A stretch of 64,000 nt of DNA from CAZQFS01 sp964592755 (GTDB lineage Bacteria > Hydrothermota > Tepidihabitantia > Tepidihabitantales > Tepidihabitantaceae): the NCBI GenBank assembly GCA_964592755.1, contig CAZQFS010000002.1, positions 1 through 64,000 of the forward strand, written 5' to 3'. The notes under the pieces are model-generated. The model saw only the letters and a program-made list of their open reading frames with translations. It ran no database searches and was not told where the DNA came from. The position numbers and the translations under genes were made by a program. Below are positions 34,403 to 42,961 of the stretch, in pieces (positions within the stretch are counted from its first letter, which is position 1; each line of letters begins with the position of its first letter).

Positions 34403-36542
34403 TCTGAGGTCAATCAGAACTGCAGGGGCACGGCTTGCCGTGCCCCTGCTGCTGCTTGTCAGCCGGGTCGGCGCGGCCCAGTGGACCGTGGCCGTTTACA
34501 TGGCGGCTGACAACGGTCTTGCCGACCAGTCCTACGCCGACCTGGCCGAGATGATGCAGGTCGGTTCTTCGACCGAGCTGAACCTCGTAGTTCAGGTTGA
34601 CCGGCCGGCCCGTGACACCAATCCAGGCTGTCGCCGCTACCTGATTCGGAAGGGCCGGCTTGAGTTACTGGAACAGGTCGGAGAGGTAGACATGGCAGAC
34701 ACGCTTACGCTGGTTCGGTTCGGACGATTTGTCCGGGACCGGTATCCGGCCCGGAACTACTGCCTTGTCCTCTGGGACCACGGCAGCGGCTGGTCAGAGG
34801 GCTACGGCCCGCGCCGGGCGATTTTCATTGACGAGTCGCACGGTCACATGATGGGTGTGGCGGGCGGCGAACTGGCCGCCGGTGTTGCCGGGTTCAGGCG
34901 CGAACTGGGCAGTAAGGTCGAGGCGGTCGTATTTGATGCCTGCCTGATGGGTATGACTGAGGTCGCGGCGGAATTAGGTGCTCACGCCAACTACCTGCTC
35001 GCCTCAGAAGGTGCGGTCGTCTGGGACGGGCTTGACTACTGCAGCCTGACTACGCACGTTGCCGGTGGCGGAACGCTGCCGGAACGGCTCAGCCGGGTCT
35101 GCGCTGACTACGTCGCCGCCTATCCGGACGACTACGTCTGCCTGTCCGCGCTCGACCTGAGCAAGTTGAACTCGGCCCTGCCTGTGCTCGCGCGCTGTCT
35201 CGGCGGGCTCGCCACCCACGACTCATCGTTCCGAGCGCATCTGCGGCAGGTGCGGTCAGAAGTCCAGACATTCGCTCCGGTGCTGACCCGGCCTCCCTGC
35301 CGGACCGATGACCAGGTGGACCTCATCCACTTCTTCGAACTCCTGCCCGGCGCTGACTCGCTAGTCAGAACGCTCAAGCGGGTCGTGGTGGCCAGTGCCG
35401 CTTCAGAGAGCCTGCCCCATGCGCAGGGTCTGGCGGTGTGGTTTCCTGACGGCTACCTCGGGTTCAAGAACTCGGCTCGCTCGTACCAGAAGCTTGAGTT
35501 CGCCGACACTGTGCCGTGGCCCCAGTTTCTAAACAGCTTCTTCGGCCGGGACGACGTCAAGCCGTCCCAGCCGGTGCTGGCTGAGCCGCGGCCGGGACGA
35601 CGCGGCGATGTTCGCCTGTACTGGAGCCGGTCAGAAGACCTGGCCCCGGTCAGCTACGACCTGTTTGAGCTTACCGGTCCGTCCGAGGTTCTGGTCGAGA
35701 ACGGCGAGAGCCTCGGGCGCTGGAGCAATTCGGGCTGGACACTGAGCTCGGGTCAGGCCCGGTCCGGCTCCTACTCCTTCTACTCGGGGGCAGGTGCAAA
35801 CCTCGACAACCGAATCACGACGGCGGAGCCGCTGGAGCTGAGCTCCGGCGGGCTTCTTTCTCTGTATGCCTGGTATGCGACCGAGGAGACGCAGGACAGT
35901 CTGGGGGGCATGGTCCGCGATGTGTGTTACGTTGAATGGTCTGCCGATTGCGCTGACTGGCAGGTGCTCGACTCGTTCTATGGCTCTCAGCGCGCGTGGC
36001 ACGAACTCCGCATCGTCCTGCCGGTAACCAGCAGCCTGTATCTGCGCTTCTGCTACCGCACCAACGCCACCAATCACGGAACCGGAGTGTACCTCGACGA
36101 CATCAAGGTCTACCGGTTTGACACGTTCCGGCAAGTCACGGCCACGGCTGAAACCACGGCCTATGTGTTCAACCGGCCGCGCGATACGACCGGATACTGC
36201 TACCTGGTGACCGCACGTGACTCTTTCGGCAACGTCTCGATGGCGAGCCAGTTCTCCGAGGTCGTTCCAGTCAGGAAGTGGGCCGAGCCCTATACCCGGC
36301 CGGCCCCATTCGACGGGCCGTGCAAGCTCGTGCTCGACTTCCCGGCCGGTGAGGTGGTGGACGTGTCAATCTACACCCTGTCTGGGACGCTCGTGCGTCG
36401 GTTCCGGGGCATCACGGAGAAGACCCTGGACTGGGACGGGTGCAACCAGTCGGGCAAACCCCTGGCCGACGGGGCCTACATCGTTGCCGTCCGGGGCAAA
36501 GGCTTCCGCACCATCGGCAAGATAGCGCGCGCCGGCCGGTAG
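34392..36542 (+). CDS. Clostripain-type (C11) secreted cysteine peptidase
   Basis: The 716-residue protein has a signal peptide (ending RVGAAQ), then the C11 domain: TVAVYMAADNGLADQ, catalytic His in LWDHGSGW (H130), and catalytic Cys in VFDACLMGMTE (C184). A region of about 430-600 is a jelly-roll-like accessory domain, and the last 80 residues are a sorting-type module (VSIYTLSGTLVRRF ... KPLADGAYIVAVRG). It is probably exported and anchored by the PorV-like pathway and cleaves proteins after basic residues, as clostripain relatives do. The TTG at 34392 overlaps the PorV stop by 11 nt. It closes the operon before a strong terminator. Confidence 0.85.
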   Translation: MVFSLRSIRTAGARLAVPLLLLVSRVGAAQWTVAVYMAADNGLADQSYADLAEMMQVGSSTELNLVVQVDRPARDTNPGCRRYLIRKGRLELLEQVGEVDMADTLTLVRFGRFVRDRYPARNYCLVLWDHGSGWSEGYGPRRAIFIDESHGHMMGVAGGELAAGVAGFRRELGSKVEAVVFDACLMGMTEVAAELGAHANYLLASEGAVVWDGLDYCSLTTHVAGGGTLPERLSRVCADYVAAYPDDYVCLSALDLSKLNSALPVLARCLGGLATHDSSFRAHLRQVRSEVQTFAPVLTRPPCRTDDQVDLIHFFELLPGADSLVRTLKRVVVASAASESLPHAQGLAVWFPDGYLGFKNSARSYQKLEFADTVPWPQFLNSFFGRDDVKPSQPVLAEPRPGRRGDVRLYWSRSEDLAPVSYDLFELTGPSEVLVENGESLGRWSNSGWTLSSGQARSGSYSFYSGAGANLDNRITTAEPLELSSGGLLSLYAWYATEETQDSLGGMVRDVCYVEWSADCADWQVLDSFYGSQRAWHELRIVLPVTSSLYLRFCYRTNATNHGTGVYLDDIKVYRFDTFRQVTATAETTAYVFNRPRDTTGYCYLVTARDSFGNVSMASQFSEVVPVRKWAEPYTRPAPFDGPCKLVLDFPAGEVVDVSIYTLSGTLVRRFRGITEKTLDWDGCNQSGKPLADGAYIVAVRGKGFRTIGKIARAGR

Positions 36543-36557
36543 CCGACCGCATAACGG

Positions 36558-36587
36558 ACAAAGCCCCGGCTTCGGCCGGGGCTTTGT
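36558..36587. terminator. Strong hairpin between convergent genes
   Basis: A 13-bp perfect stem (ACAAAGCCCCGGC with its complement) closes a TTCG tetraloop. It stands between the C11 peptidase gene and the minus-strand gene ending at 36602 and can serve both strands. Confidence 0.85.
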
Positions 36588-36601
36588 AGTCGAACCAGGG
36601 A

Positions 36602-37426
36602 CTAGTGCTGAATCAGCCGCAGACCCTTGACCGCCTGGTACCAGGACTTTGTCTGGACCGTGCCCGAGCCAAGGTTCTTGCTGTCCAAGTGGATGAGCGC
36701 GTAGTAGCCGTCGGCCGTGTACACCGCCATCAGGAACGGAGTCTGGTCAATCTCCTGATACTGCGCGTAGGTCGTGGTCGAGTGCACCGGCAGCGGGTCG
36801 TTCTCAGAACCCGTCACCTTGGCGATGGCGTTGACCCGCCAGGCAGCATCCGGCACAACGCCGGTTGCGCCAGGGTCGCTGCCACGAGCGATATCCGGGC
36901 TGGCAATCGAGTACTCCGGGCCGGCAAAGCCGGTCGCAAAGTCGGTGAGGTAGATGTCAATCGAAGCGGCGTTGGCCGCCTGGGTCATCGAGTAGGTTGT
37001 GGCCGTGCCCGCGGTCTTGGCCCAGCCGTAGCCTGAGTTGCCCGAGGCGTTCAGCTCGGAAAGCGAGGTTGCGGCATTGGCAATCGGCGCGCTGGAAGGG
37101 GCGCTGGCCGCCGCATACTCGGTGCTGCCGAACATAGCGACGACTTTGTACGCGCCGGTCTTGCCTGCCGGGTCGTGAGTTGCCGAGGTCGTGGTCACGG
37201 TGTCGAACGGCACGTACGTGGTGGTGCCGGTCTCCATGAAGGAGACGATGTACTTGTCCGGGGTTCCTTCGGCCGGTGCGGTCCATGAAACCTTGACCGT
37301 GGCGTCGGTGGCCGCCTCGAGCTTCACGTCGGTCGGCTCGCTGCCGGTTAATTCGGTGCAGCGGACCAGCATCAGCGCGGTTACCGCGAAGATGCAGACC
37401 GCGGCTACTGCGAGAATCCTCTTCAT
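36602..37426 (-). CDS. Exported protein with one fibronectin type III-like domain
   Basis: The 274-residue protein has an N-terminal hydrophobic segment ending MLVRC, a weak lipobox, and then a fibronectin-like domain (about 30-115: PTDVKLEAATDATVKVSWTAP and later DKYIVSFME). The remainder (about 120-274) is a beta-rich domain ending in VQTKSWYQAVKGLRLIQH, not recognised. AGGAG lies 8 nt before the ATG. It is the last of three minus-strand genes. A cell-surface binding role is a guess. Confidence 0.55.
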   Translation of the reverse strand: MKRILAVAAVCIFAVTALMLVRCTELTGSEPTDVKLEAATDATVKVSWTAPAEGTPDKYIVSFMETGTTTYVPFDTVTTTSATHDPAGKTGAYKVVAMFGSTEYAAASAPSSAPIANAATSLSELNASGNSGYGWAKTAGTATTYSMTQAANAASIDIYLTDFATGFAGPEYSIASPDIARGSDPGATGVVPDAAWRVNAIAKVTGSENDPLPVHSTTTYAQYQEIDQTPFLMAVYTADGYYALIHLDSKNLGSGTVQTKSWYQAVKGLRLIQH

Positions 37427-37457
37427 ATATCTGACTCCTGTTTCTCTCTGGGTTTTG

Positions 37458-37742
37458 CTACCGGCCGACCTTGGGTGGTTTGCCGGTCGGCGCCTTGGGC
37501 GTCGGTGCCGGGGTGGTTCCCTTTGTTCCCTTGGCCGCCGGGGTCTTGGCCGACATGTCGGCGATTACCTTGGCCAGGGAATCACACTCAGCGGTCTTCT
37601 TGGCCAGGTCCATCTTGGCCTGGTCCAGTTCCTGAGTCAGTTTGTCAACCTGACCCTGGAGCTCAGTCACCTTCTTGGTGTCCTGGCATCCGATGACGAA
37701 TACTACAGAGAGTATCGCCAGCGCGGCTACGAGTTTTCTCAC
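37458..37742 (-). CDS. Small Lpp-like coiled-coil lipoprotein
   Basis: The 94-residue product has a lipobox (VVFVIGC, Cys 19), a coiled-coil segment (about 23-65: LQGQVDKLTQELDQAK) and an Ala/Pro/Lys-rich tail (about 68-94) that may run through the periplasm. It is similar in design to Lpp or to short OmpA-tethering lipoproteins, but without the C-terminal Lys typical of Lpp. AGGAGG stands about 5 nt before the GTG. It lies between the FN3 protein and CvpA on the same strand. Confidence 0.75.
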   Translation of the reverse strand: MRKLVAALAILSVVFVIGCQDTKKVTELQGQVDKLTQELDQAKMDLAKKTAECDSLAKVIADMSAKTPAAKGTKGTTPAPTPKAPTGKPPKVGR

Positions 37743-37835
37743 ATTTTCCTCCTTTTGGCGTGCTGTGAGGTCTTATTGCTGCTTCTGCCGCAACGGCCAG
37801 CCGCTTCCCAGCCGTCGCAGCACTATTTCTCTCCA

Positions 37836-38507
37836 TTAGACACCGTTACAGACCCGGTGCCATACGGGCATAATTCTAGGCCCGGCCGACCACGTGTCAA
37901 GCACGTGGCCCGACAGCGTGTACGCCATGGTCAGGCCCTGGGTTCGGGCCACGCCGGTTGAACCTACGCTGCGAACCAGCGGGCCTTTACGCCTATCTAC
38001 CGGCCGGCCACGGTCTTTCTTCCGCTCCGGTTCACCCAGCCGCAGGTGCGGCCCGAGCAGATTCAGACCCTTGCGCCTTATTCCCTCGGTCAGGACGCTG
38101 GCACCAACCGGAACCCGGGCCTGGGGCGAGGCGAGAATGCAGCCGGTGACAATGACCCAGACAAGCAGGAGTCCTTTAACCAGACCCAAACCGGCTCCGA
38201 GCAAACGGTCGAACCAGCCGAGCGGGGTCAGATGCGTGAGCCAGCTTAAGAGTTCGCCGACTGCGCTCGCCGCGGCCGCGACAGCGAGTAATGTCAGAAC
38301 ATGGCCCAGGAACAACGCCCAGCGATGGTCGCGCACCAGGTGCTGCGCCAGGAACCAGTGTCCAACCGCCGTACCATAGCGCCAGGCCAGATACCCACCA
38401 AGGATGATGCCGGCAATCCCGGCAAGGTCTCTCACCAGGCCCCGCAGCGCCCCGAGCAGTACGAAGCAGGCGAGCAGCGTCAGGGTGATGCCGTCAACAA
38501 GGGTCAT
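37836..38507 (-). CDS. CvpA-family membrane protein
   Basis: The 223-residue protein has four hydrophobic segments: LTLLACFVLLGALRGLV, an amphipathic helix with GIAGIILGGYLAWRYG, a third at about 68-90 and a fourth with LGAGLGLVKGLLLVWVIV. The G.FD+.lG...G...G pattern of CvpA is clear in WFDRLLGAGLGLVKG (about 99-113). The last 80 residues are hydrophilic and unusually long for the family. CvpA proteins support envelope integrity and colicin V production. Its own divergent promoter lies at 38551-38578. Confidence 0.75.
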   Translation of the reverse strand: MTLVDGITLTLLACFVLLGALRGLVRDLAGIAGIILGGYLAWRYGTAVGHWFLAQHLVRDHRWALFLGHVLTLLAVAAAASAVGELLSWLTHLTPLGWFDRLLGAGLGLVKGLLLVWVIVTGCILASPQARVPVGASVLTEGIRRKGLNLLGPHLRLGEPERKKDRGRPVDRRKGPLVRSVGSTGVARTQGLTMAYTLSGHVLDTWSAGPRIMPVWHRVCNGV

Positions 38508-38550
38508 GGCCGTGTTCGGGCCGGTGGCGGACAGGTGGGGTCACGGCTCA

Positions 38551-38578
38551 AAGATACGCCCGACTGCTGACTTGTCAA
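38551..38578 (-). promoter_or_regulatory. Promoter of cvpA and following minus-strand genes
   Basis: On the minus strand TTGACA (38578-38573), a 16-nt spacer and TATCTT (38556-38551) predict a start about 38544 and a 37-nt leader. Confidence 0.55.
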
Positions 38579-38591
38579 TCTGCGCCCGTTC

Positions 38592-38620
38592 TTGCCCACC
38601 GAGATAAGGCCCGGTATAAT
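38592..38620 (+). promoter_or_regulatory. Promoter of the alpha-oxoamine synthase operon
   Basis: TTGCCC (38592-38597), a 17-nt spacer and TATAAT (38615-38620) predict a start about 38627. It is divergent from the cvpA promoter 14 nt away. The TTG at 38592, an apparent start, lies in the -35 box and cannot be in the transcript. Confidence 0.6.
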
Positions 38621-38657
38621 CCGGCCACAATGCACCTCGCCACGAGACGGAGTCAAA

Positions 38658-39842
38658 CTGGACCTGTTTGACAAGTGCGGCCAGTTCGGTCAGATGCTTG
38701 CCGCTATCCAAAGTCAGGACCGGTTTTTCTATTCACGGGCAATCTGTCCGGCCGCGTCTCCGGTGACGACGCTGGCCGGCAGGGAGCTCGTCAATCTCGG
38801 CTCGAACAACTACCTGGGTCTGACCGAGCATCCGCAGGTCAAGGCCGCGGCCTGCCGTGCGGTTGAGCAGTATGGTACCGGCTCAGCCGGCTCGCGGCTG
38901 CTGACCGGCACCACCCCGCTTCACCTGGAGATGGAACAGCAACTGGCCCGGTTCAAGTCCGAGGAGTCGGCCGTGACGTTCTCGACCGGGTTCATGGCCT
39001 TGTCGGCCACGGTCAGCACCCTGGCGGGCGAGGGCGACTACATCTTCTCGGACGAGCTGAACCACGCTTCCATAATTGACGGCTGCCGCAGCGCCCGAGC
39101 CAGGACAGTGGTCTACCGTCATCGGGACCTGGCCGACCTGGAGGAGAAACTGCGCTGCGTCCCGTCGGACGCAGGCAAGTTGATTGTCACCGACGGCGTC
39201 TTTTCGATGGAGGGAGATGTCTGTGACCTGCCCGGCCTGCGGCGCCTGGCCGATGCCGGCAACGCGCGGCTGATGGTGGACGACGCTCACGCGACCGGCG
39301 TGCTGGGCAGGACCGGCCGCGGCACGGCCGAGCATTTCGGGCTTGAGGGCAGAGTCGATGTCGTGTCGGGGACGCTCTCCAAGTCCCTGGCCGCGGTCGG
39401 CGGCTTCACCGCCGCGAATCAGTCGGTTGCCGAGTTCCTGCGCTACAATGCCCGTCAGTCGGTCTTCTCGGCCAGTCTGCCGCCGTCAGTCGCGGCCACG
39501 GTCCTTGCCGCCCTCAAGGTCATCGAAGCCGAGCCGGAACGGGTCGAAAGACTGAGGCACAACGCAAGCTCTGTTGCTGCGGCCCTGAAGGATGCCGGCT
39601 TCTCAGTCGCCTTTCACGGCACGCCGATTCTGCCGATTCTCATCGGTGACGACGACACCGCGTACCGGTTTGCCGGCCGGCTGGAGCAGGAAGGTGTGTT
39701 TGTGAATCCGGTGGTATTCCCGGCCGTGCCCCGCGGCCGGGCGATAATCCGCATCAGCCTGATGGCGACCCATACCGAAGAACACCTCGGTCGTGCCCTT
39801 GCCAAGCTGACCCTGGTCGGCCGCGAGTTGAAGGTGGTGTGA
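38658..39842 (+). CDS. Alpha-oxoamine synthase (serine palmitoyltransferase/BioF-like)
   Basis: The 394-residue PLP enzyme condenses an acyl-CoA with an amino acid and releases CO2. It starts LDLFDKCGQFGQ, as serine palmitoyltransferase-type proteins do, and has LGSNNYLGLTEHP, DELNHASIIDGCR, VDDAHATGVLG and the PLP lysine in TLSKSLAAVGG (K242). The proposed CTG start has GGAG 5 nt upstream; ATG 38694 is a safer but shorter choice that would cut the conserved beginning. A fatty acyl-CoA ligase gene follows immediately, which fits a long-chain acyl-CoA substrate. Whether the product is a sphingoid base or an amino-oxononanoate cannot be told. Confidence 0.8.
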   Translation: MDLFDKCGQFGQMLAAIQSQDRFFYSRAICPAASPVTTLAGRELVNLGSNNYLGLTEHPQVKAAACRAVEQYGTGSAGSRLLTGTTPLHLEMEQQLARFKSEESAVTFSTGFMALSATVSTLAGEGDYIFSDELNHASIIDGCRSARARTVVYRHRDLADLEEKLRCVPSDAGKLIVTDGVFSMEGDVCDLPGLRRLADAGNARLMVDDAHATGVLGRTGRGTAEHFGLEGRVDVVSGTLSKSLAAVGGFTAANQSVAEFLRYNARQSVFSASLPPSVAATVLAALKVIEAEPERVERLRHNASSVAAALKDAGFSVAFHGTPILPILIGDDDTAYRFAGRLEQEGVFVNPVVFPAVPRGRAIIRISLMATHTEEHLGRALAKLTLVGRELKVV

Positions 39843-41660
39843 GTGAACCCGACCGCAGGCACTGACCAGCCCGATGCTATCTACGCGCGTTTCGCGGCCA
39901 CGGCCCGGCGGTTTGCCGACCGCCCGGCCCTGCTCTACAAGCAGGACGGTGAGTATCGAACCATTACCTACGGCGAGACGTTGCAGGCCGTTGCTGAGAC
40001 GGCTGCCGGTCTGGCGAGCCGCGACGTGAAGCCCGGAGACCGGGTCGCCATCTACTCCTACAATCGGCCCGAATGGATTGTAACCGACCTGGCTGTTGCC
40101 CGGCTGGGTGCGGTGCTGGTCCCGGTCTATCATACTCTGCCTGAGGATTCGGTGCGCTACATCCTGAACGACGCCGAGGTCGGTCTCGTCATCGCGGAGA
40201 CGCCGGAGCTTTTCGCGGTGGTCCGCCGAGTTGTGACCGACCTGCCTTTGCTCAGGCACGTTGTAACCCTTTTCCCGGCACCGGATGCGGCCGACACCGG
40301 GGCGCGGGTGAAGCTTTGCGACTACGCAAGCCTGCGCCGAGAAGGAGCTGCGGCGCTCGCGCGTGCGCCGGCAGCCGCGCATCCGGCCCGGCCTGATGAC
40401 CTGTTCACCCTCTGCTACACCTCGGGTACGACCGGTGAACCCAAAGGCGCAATGCTGACCCACCGCAACATCCTGTCCAATGTCACGACCGCGATTCGGT
40501 TGTTCAGCATCAATGAGCATGACGTGCTCGTCTCGTTTCTGCCGCTCTGTCACATGTTCGAGCGGACCTGCGGCCACTACTCGGTGCTGCTGGCCGGCGG
40601 CGCGGTCGCCTATGCCGAGTCGGTCCAGACCGTGGCCCAAGACGTGCAGAAGGTGAGGCCGACAATCATGATTGTCGTGCCGCGTGTCCTCGAAAAGGTC
40701 TACGCCACGGTCCAGGAGCGGGTGCTGGCCGGGCCCTGGCACAAGCGAATGCTCATGATTGAGACGCTGCGAACCTACAGCCAGTATGCGAGGCGCAAGG
40801 CGGCCCGGCGGTCAATCGGGCTCGGACTGGCGCTCAGGCACTGGCTCCTGGGCAGGCTTGTGGTGAGCAAGCTCGTGAAACTGGGTGGGGGCAGGCTGCG
40901 GCTGCTGGTTTCGGGCAGCGCTCCGCTGGAACGGAGGCTGGCCCGTACCATCCGCAATCTGGGGTTCAACCTGCTCGAAGGCTATGGCCTGACCGAGACT
41001 TCACCGGTGGCCTGCGCTCAGGTTCCGGGTGAGGAAGTGGTCGGCACGGTCGGCAAGCCGTTTGACGGCGTGGATGTCAGAATCGGGGCGAACGACGAGA
41101 TTCTGATTCGCGGGCCGAATGTCATGAAGGGCTACTTCAAGAAGCCTGAGGAGACGGCACGGGCGATTGACCGCGACGGCTGGTTCCACACCGGAGACCA
41201 GGGCCGGTTCGACGAAAAGGGCAACCTGGTCATCACCGGTCGCCTGAAGGAGATAATCGTCACCTCGTACGGCAAGAACCTGGCACCAGTGCCGATTGAA
41301 CTGGCCATCGCGGGCTCGAAGTATGTGGAGCAGGCGGTGGTGCATGGCGACCGCCGGCCCTATCTGGTCGCACTGGTGGTGCCGGCCCGGCTCGCGCTCG
41401 AGGCCTATGCCCGTGCCGAGGGCATCGAGTTCAAGGAGTTCTGCGAGCTGCTCGACCACCCTCGAATCCTCGAACTCTATCGGGACGAAATCAGTCGGGC
41501 CCTGACCGGATTCGCCCAGTACGAGCAGGTGAGGAAGTTCCGACTCATCCCCGAGCCGTTCACGGTTGAGAACGGGCTTCTTACCCCTTCCCTCAAAGTG
41601 CGCCGGCCCAATGTCGTTGCCGCGTACCAGGAAGAACTGGACAAGCTCTATGGTTCATAG
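39843..41660 (+). CDS. Long-chain fatty acid-CoA ligase
   Basis: The 605-residue AMP-forming enzyme activates fatty acids. It has the ATP-binding loop TSGTTGEPKGAMLTH (about 195-209), GYGLTETSPVACAQ (about 380-393), DGWFHTGDQGRFDEKGNL (about 446-463) and the acetylation-site-like GRLKEIIVTSYGKN (about 465-478). Its GTG start is the base after the previous stop, so it is translated with the oxoamine synthase, for which it could supply the acyl-CoA. Confidence 0.9.
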   Translation: MNPTAGTDQPDAIYARFAATARRFADRPALLYKQDGEYRTITYGETLQAVAETAAGLASRDVKPGDRVAIYSYNRPEWIVTDLAVARLGAVLVPVYHTLPEDSVRYILNDAEVGLVIAETPELFAVVRRVVTDLPLLRHVVTLFPAPDAADTGARVKLCDYASLRREGAAALARAPAAAHPARPDDLFTLCYTSGTTGEPKGAMLTHRNILSNVTTAIRLFSINEHDVLVSFLPLCHMFERTCGHYSVLLAGGAVAYAESVQTVAQDVQKVRPTIMIVVPRVLEKVYATVQERVLAGPWHKRMLMIETLRTYSQYARRKAARRSIGLGLALRHWLLGRLVVSKLVKLGGGRLRLLVSGSAPLERRLARTIRNLGFNLLEGYGLTETSPVACAQVPGEEVVGTVGKPFDGVDVRIGANDEILIRGPNVMKGYFKKPEETARAIDRDGWFHTGDQGRFDEKGNLVITGRLKEIIVTSYGKNLAPVPIELAIAGSKYVEQAVVHGDRRPYLVALVVPARLALEAYARAEGIEFKEFCELLDHPRILELYRDEISRALTGFAQYEQVRKFRLIPEPFTVENGLLTPSLKVRRPNVVAAYQEELDKLYGS

Positions 41661-41690
41661 CCACGAACCCGGAGGCGGGGCCTGATTGCC

Positions 41691-42395
41691 TTGATGCTCC
41701 TGGCTATTGCGGCCACACCGGCAGACTCGGCGTGCGAGAAGGCCGCGTACATGCTTTTCAACCGCCACCTGAACCCGACCTGGCTCGACTCTGCGTACGA
41801 CCTGTTGTCCCAGGTCCGGGCGGCTGAGCCGAGGCACGAAAGGTGTCTTTACCTCTGGTCGCGAATCCACACCCAGAAAGGCGACAACGCCCTTACTGAC
41901 AAGGACAAGCTGCGGTTCTACTCCCGGGCCAAGGCCATTGCCGAGACCCTGATTCAGGTCAATGAACAGAACCCGGATGGGCACATCTGGTGGGGCGTTG
42001 CTCAGGGCCGCATCGGCCAGACCAGAGGCGTGCTCAACTCGCTCTTCATGGTCTCGGGACTGAAGCGGGCCTTCAACCGCACCCTGGAGCTCGACTCAGG
42101 CTACGCGACAGCCTGGGATGCGCTCGGCGTGCTCTATCACGAGCTGCCCGGGTTTGCCGGCGGCAGCCTGGCCAGGTCTGAGCAGTATCTGAAGCGAGGC
42201 GTTGCGCTTGACCCCAACTATGCGCTTATCCGGCTCGATCTGGCCAGGGTCTACATCAGGCAGAAGCGTTGGGCAGAAGCCCGGGCCGAGCTGGAGCGGC
42301 TGCTTGCGATTGAGCACCCGACCTATCCGGCCGACTTCTGCAACGACGACCGGCCTGAGGCGCTGGAGCTGCTCAGGCAGATAGACGGCAGGTAG
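41691..42395 (+). CDS. Exported TPR protein, TRAP-associated TatT-like
   Basis: The 234-residue protein starts with a short hydrophobic leader (LMLLAIAATPADSA) and has TPR-like helix pairs. The wording LNPTWLDSAYDLLSQV, NPDGHIWWGVAQGRIGQ, and LPGFAGGSLARSEQYLKRG resembles the TatT component of TRAP transporters. No TRAP transporter genes are nearby. The TTG at 41691 is followed by an ATG at 41694; GGAGGCGGGG lies just upstream. It follows the ligase by 30 nt. Confidence 0.65.
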   Translation: MMLLAIAATPADSACEKAAYMLFNRHLNPTWLDSAYDLLSQVRAAEPRHERCLYLWSRIHTQKGDNALTDKDKLRFYSRAKAIAETLIQVNEQNPDGHIWWGVAQGRIGQTRGVLNSLFMVSGLKRAFNRTLELDSGYATAWDALGVLYHELPGFAGGSLARSEQYLKRGVALDPNYALIRLDLARVYIRQKRWAEARAELERLLAIEHPTYPADFCNDDRPEALELLRQIDGR

Positions 42396-42559
42396 AGGCC
42401 GGTGGCTGGCGCTTCTTCGGTGTGATACCGAGGTCGCGAGCCTGGTAGCACGGAACGCCACAGCAGCGGGCGAAGTCACAGCAACTTATTGCTTTAGAAC
42501 AAGTTAGCCTATACGGACGAGTAACGCCTGGACTGGCAATGAGTTGGCTGAAAATCCTG

Positions 42560-42921
42560 ACCCCCCGGCTGCCGGGAGGCCGTCCCGGGGACGGCCTCAC
42601 AAGACGCAATTGAAGGCGTGATTATCTGCGCAGTTGTCGCCCCACTGCTTCAGGTGATGCTGCGCGCGTCTGTCCGGGCGCGTTCCTGAGCAGTGCTCTG
42701 TGCGACTGCTCAAGCGCAAGTTCCTCCAGGTCCTGCGGCAATCGTCGGCGCACTTCAGCCAGCGGTTCACTGTGCGTTTCAGTTGGCGGTTGTTTCGGCA
42801 TTGGTTACAGCTTTGGCCTGGGCTTTGTGCGCGGCAATGGCCAGGCGGGTTTGCTGGTTCTGAACCTGCGGGACTGCGGTTGCGCCTTTCGGCACGGTGC
42901 GGCGGGCTTTCGGCTATGGAC
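42560..42921 (-). repeat. Dispersed intergenic element, diverged copy B
   Basis: On the minus strand this stretch ends GGGACGGCCTCCCGGCAG, like the ends of the copies at 18.8 and 61 kb, and keeps a GATAA-C-CG block before it. The rest is similar in base composition (runs of GCAAC, AACCGC, GCACTGC) but needs gaps to align. The remaining part of this 566-nt gap, 42396-42559, is relatively AT-rich and holds no gene I recognise. Confidence 0.5.
42576..42598. terminator. Palindrome at the end of repeat copy B
   Basis: GAGGCCGTCCC, one base, and its perfect 11-bp complement form a stem almost without loop. It lies downstream of the TPR gene. As it belongs to the repeat (copies A and C keep the CCGT/ACGG part), it could be structural or a terminator. 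Confidence 0.4.
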
Positions 42922-42943
42922 AAGGCGACATGAGGGGCTAGAA
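42916..42943 (+). promoter_or_regulatory. Promoter of the secreted-protein cluster
   Basis: TGGACA (42916-42921), a 16-nt spacer and TAGAAT (42938-42943) predict a start about 42950, 12 nt before the GTG at 42962. Confidence 0.5.
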
Positions 42944-42961
42944 TGTTACCTGAGAACCGCG

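Noticed and set aside
42827..42961. N-terminal extension of the beta-helix protein
   Set aside because: It falls in repeat copy B and before the promoter; the signal peptide starts at GTG 42962.
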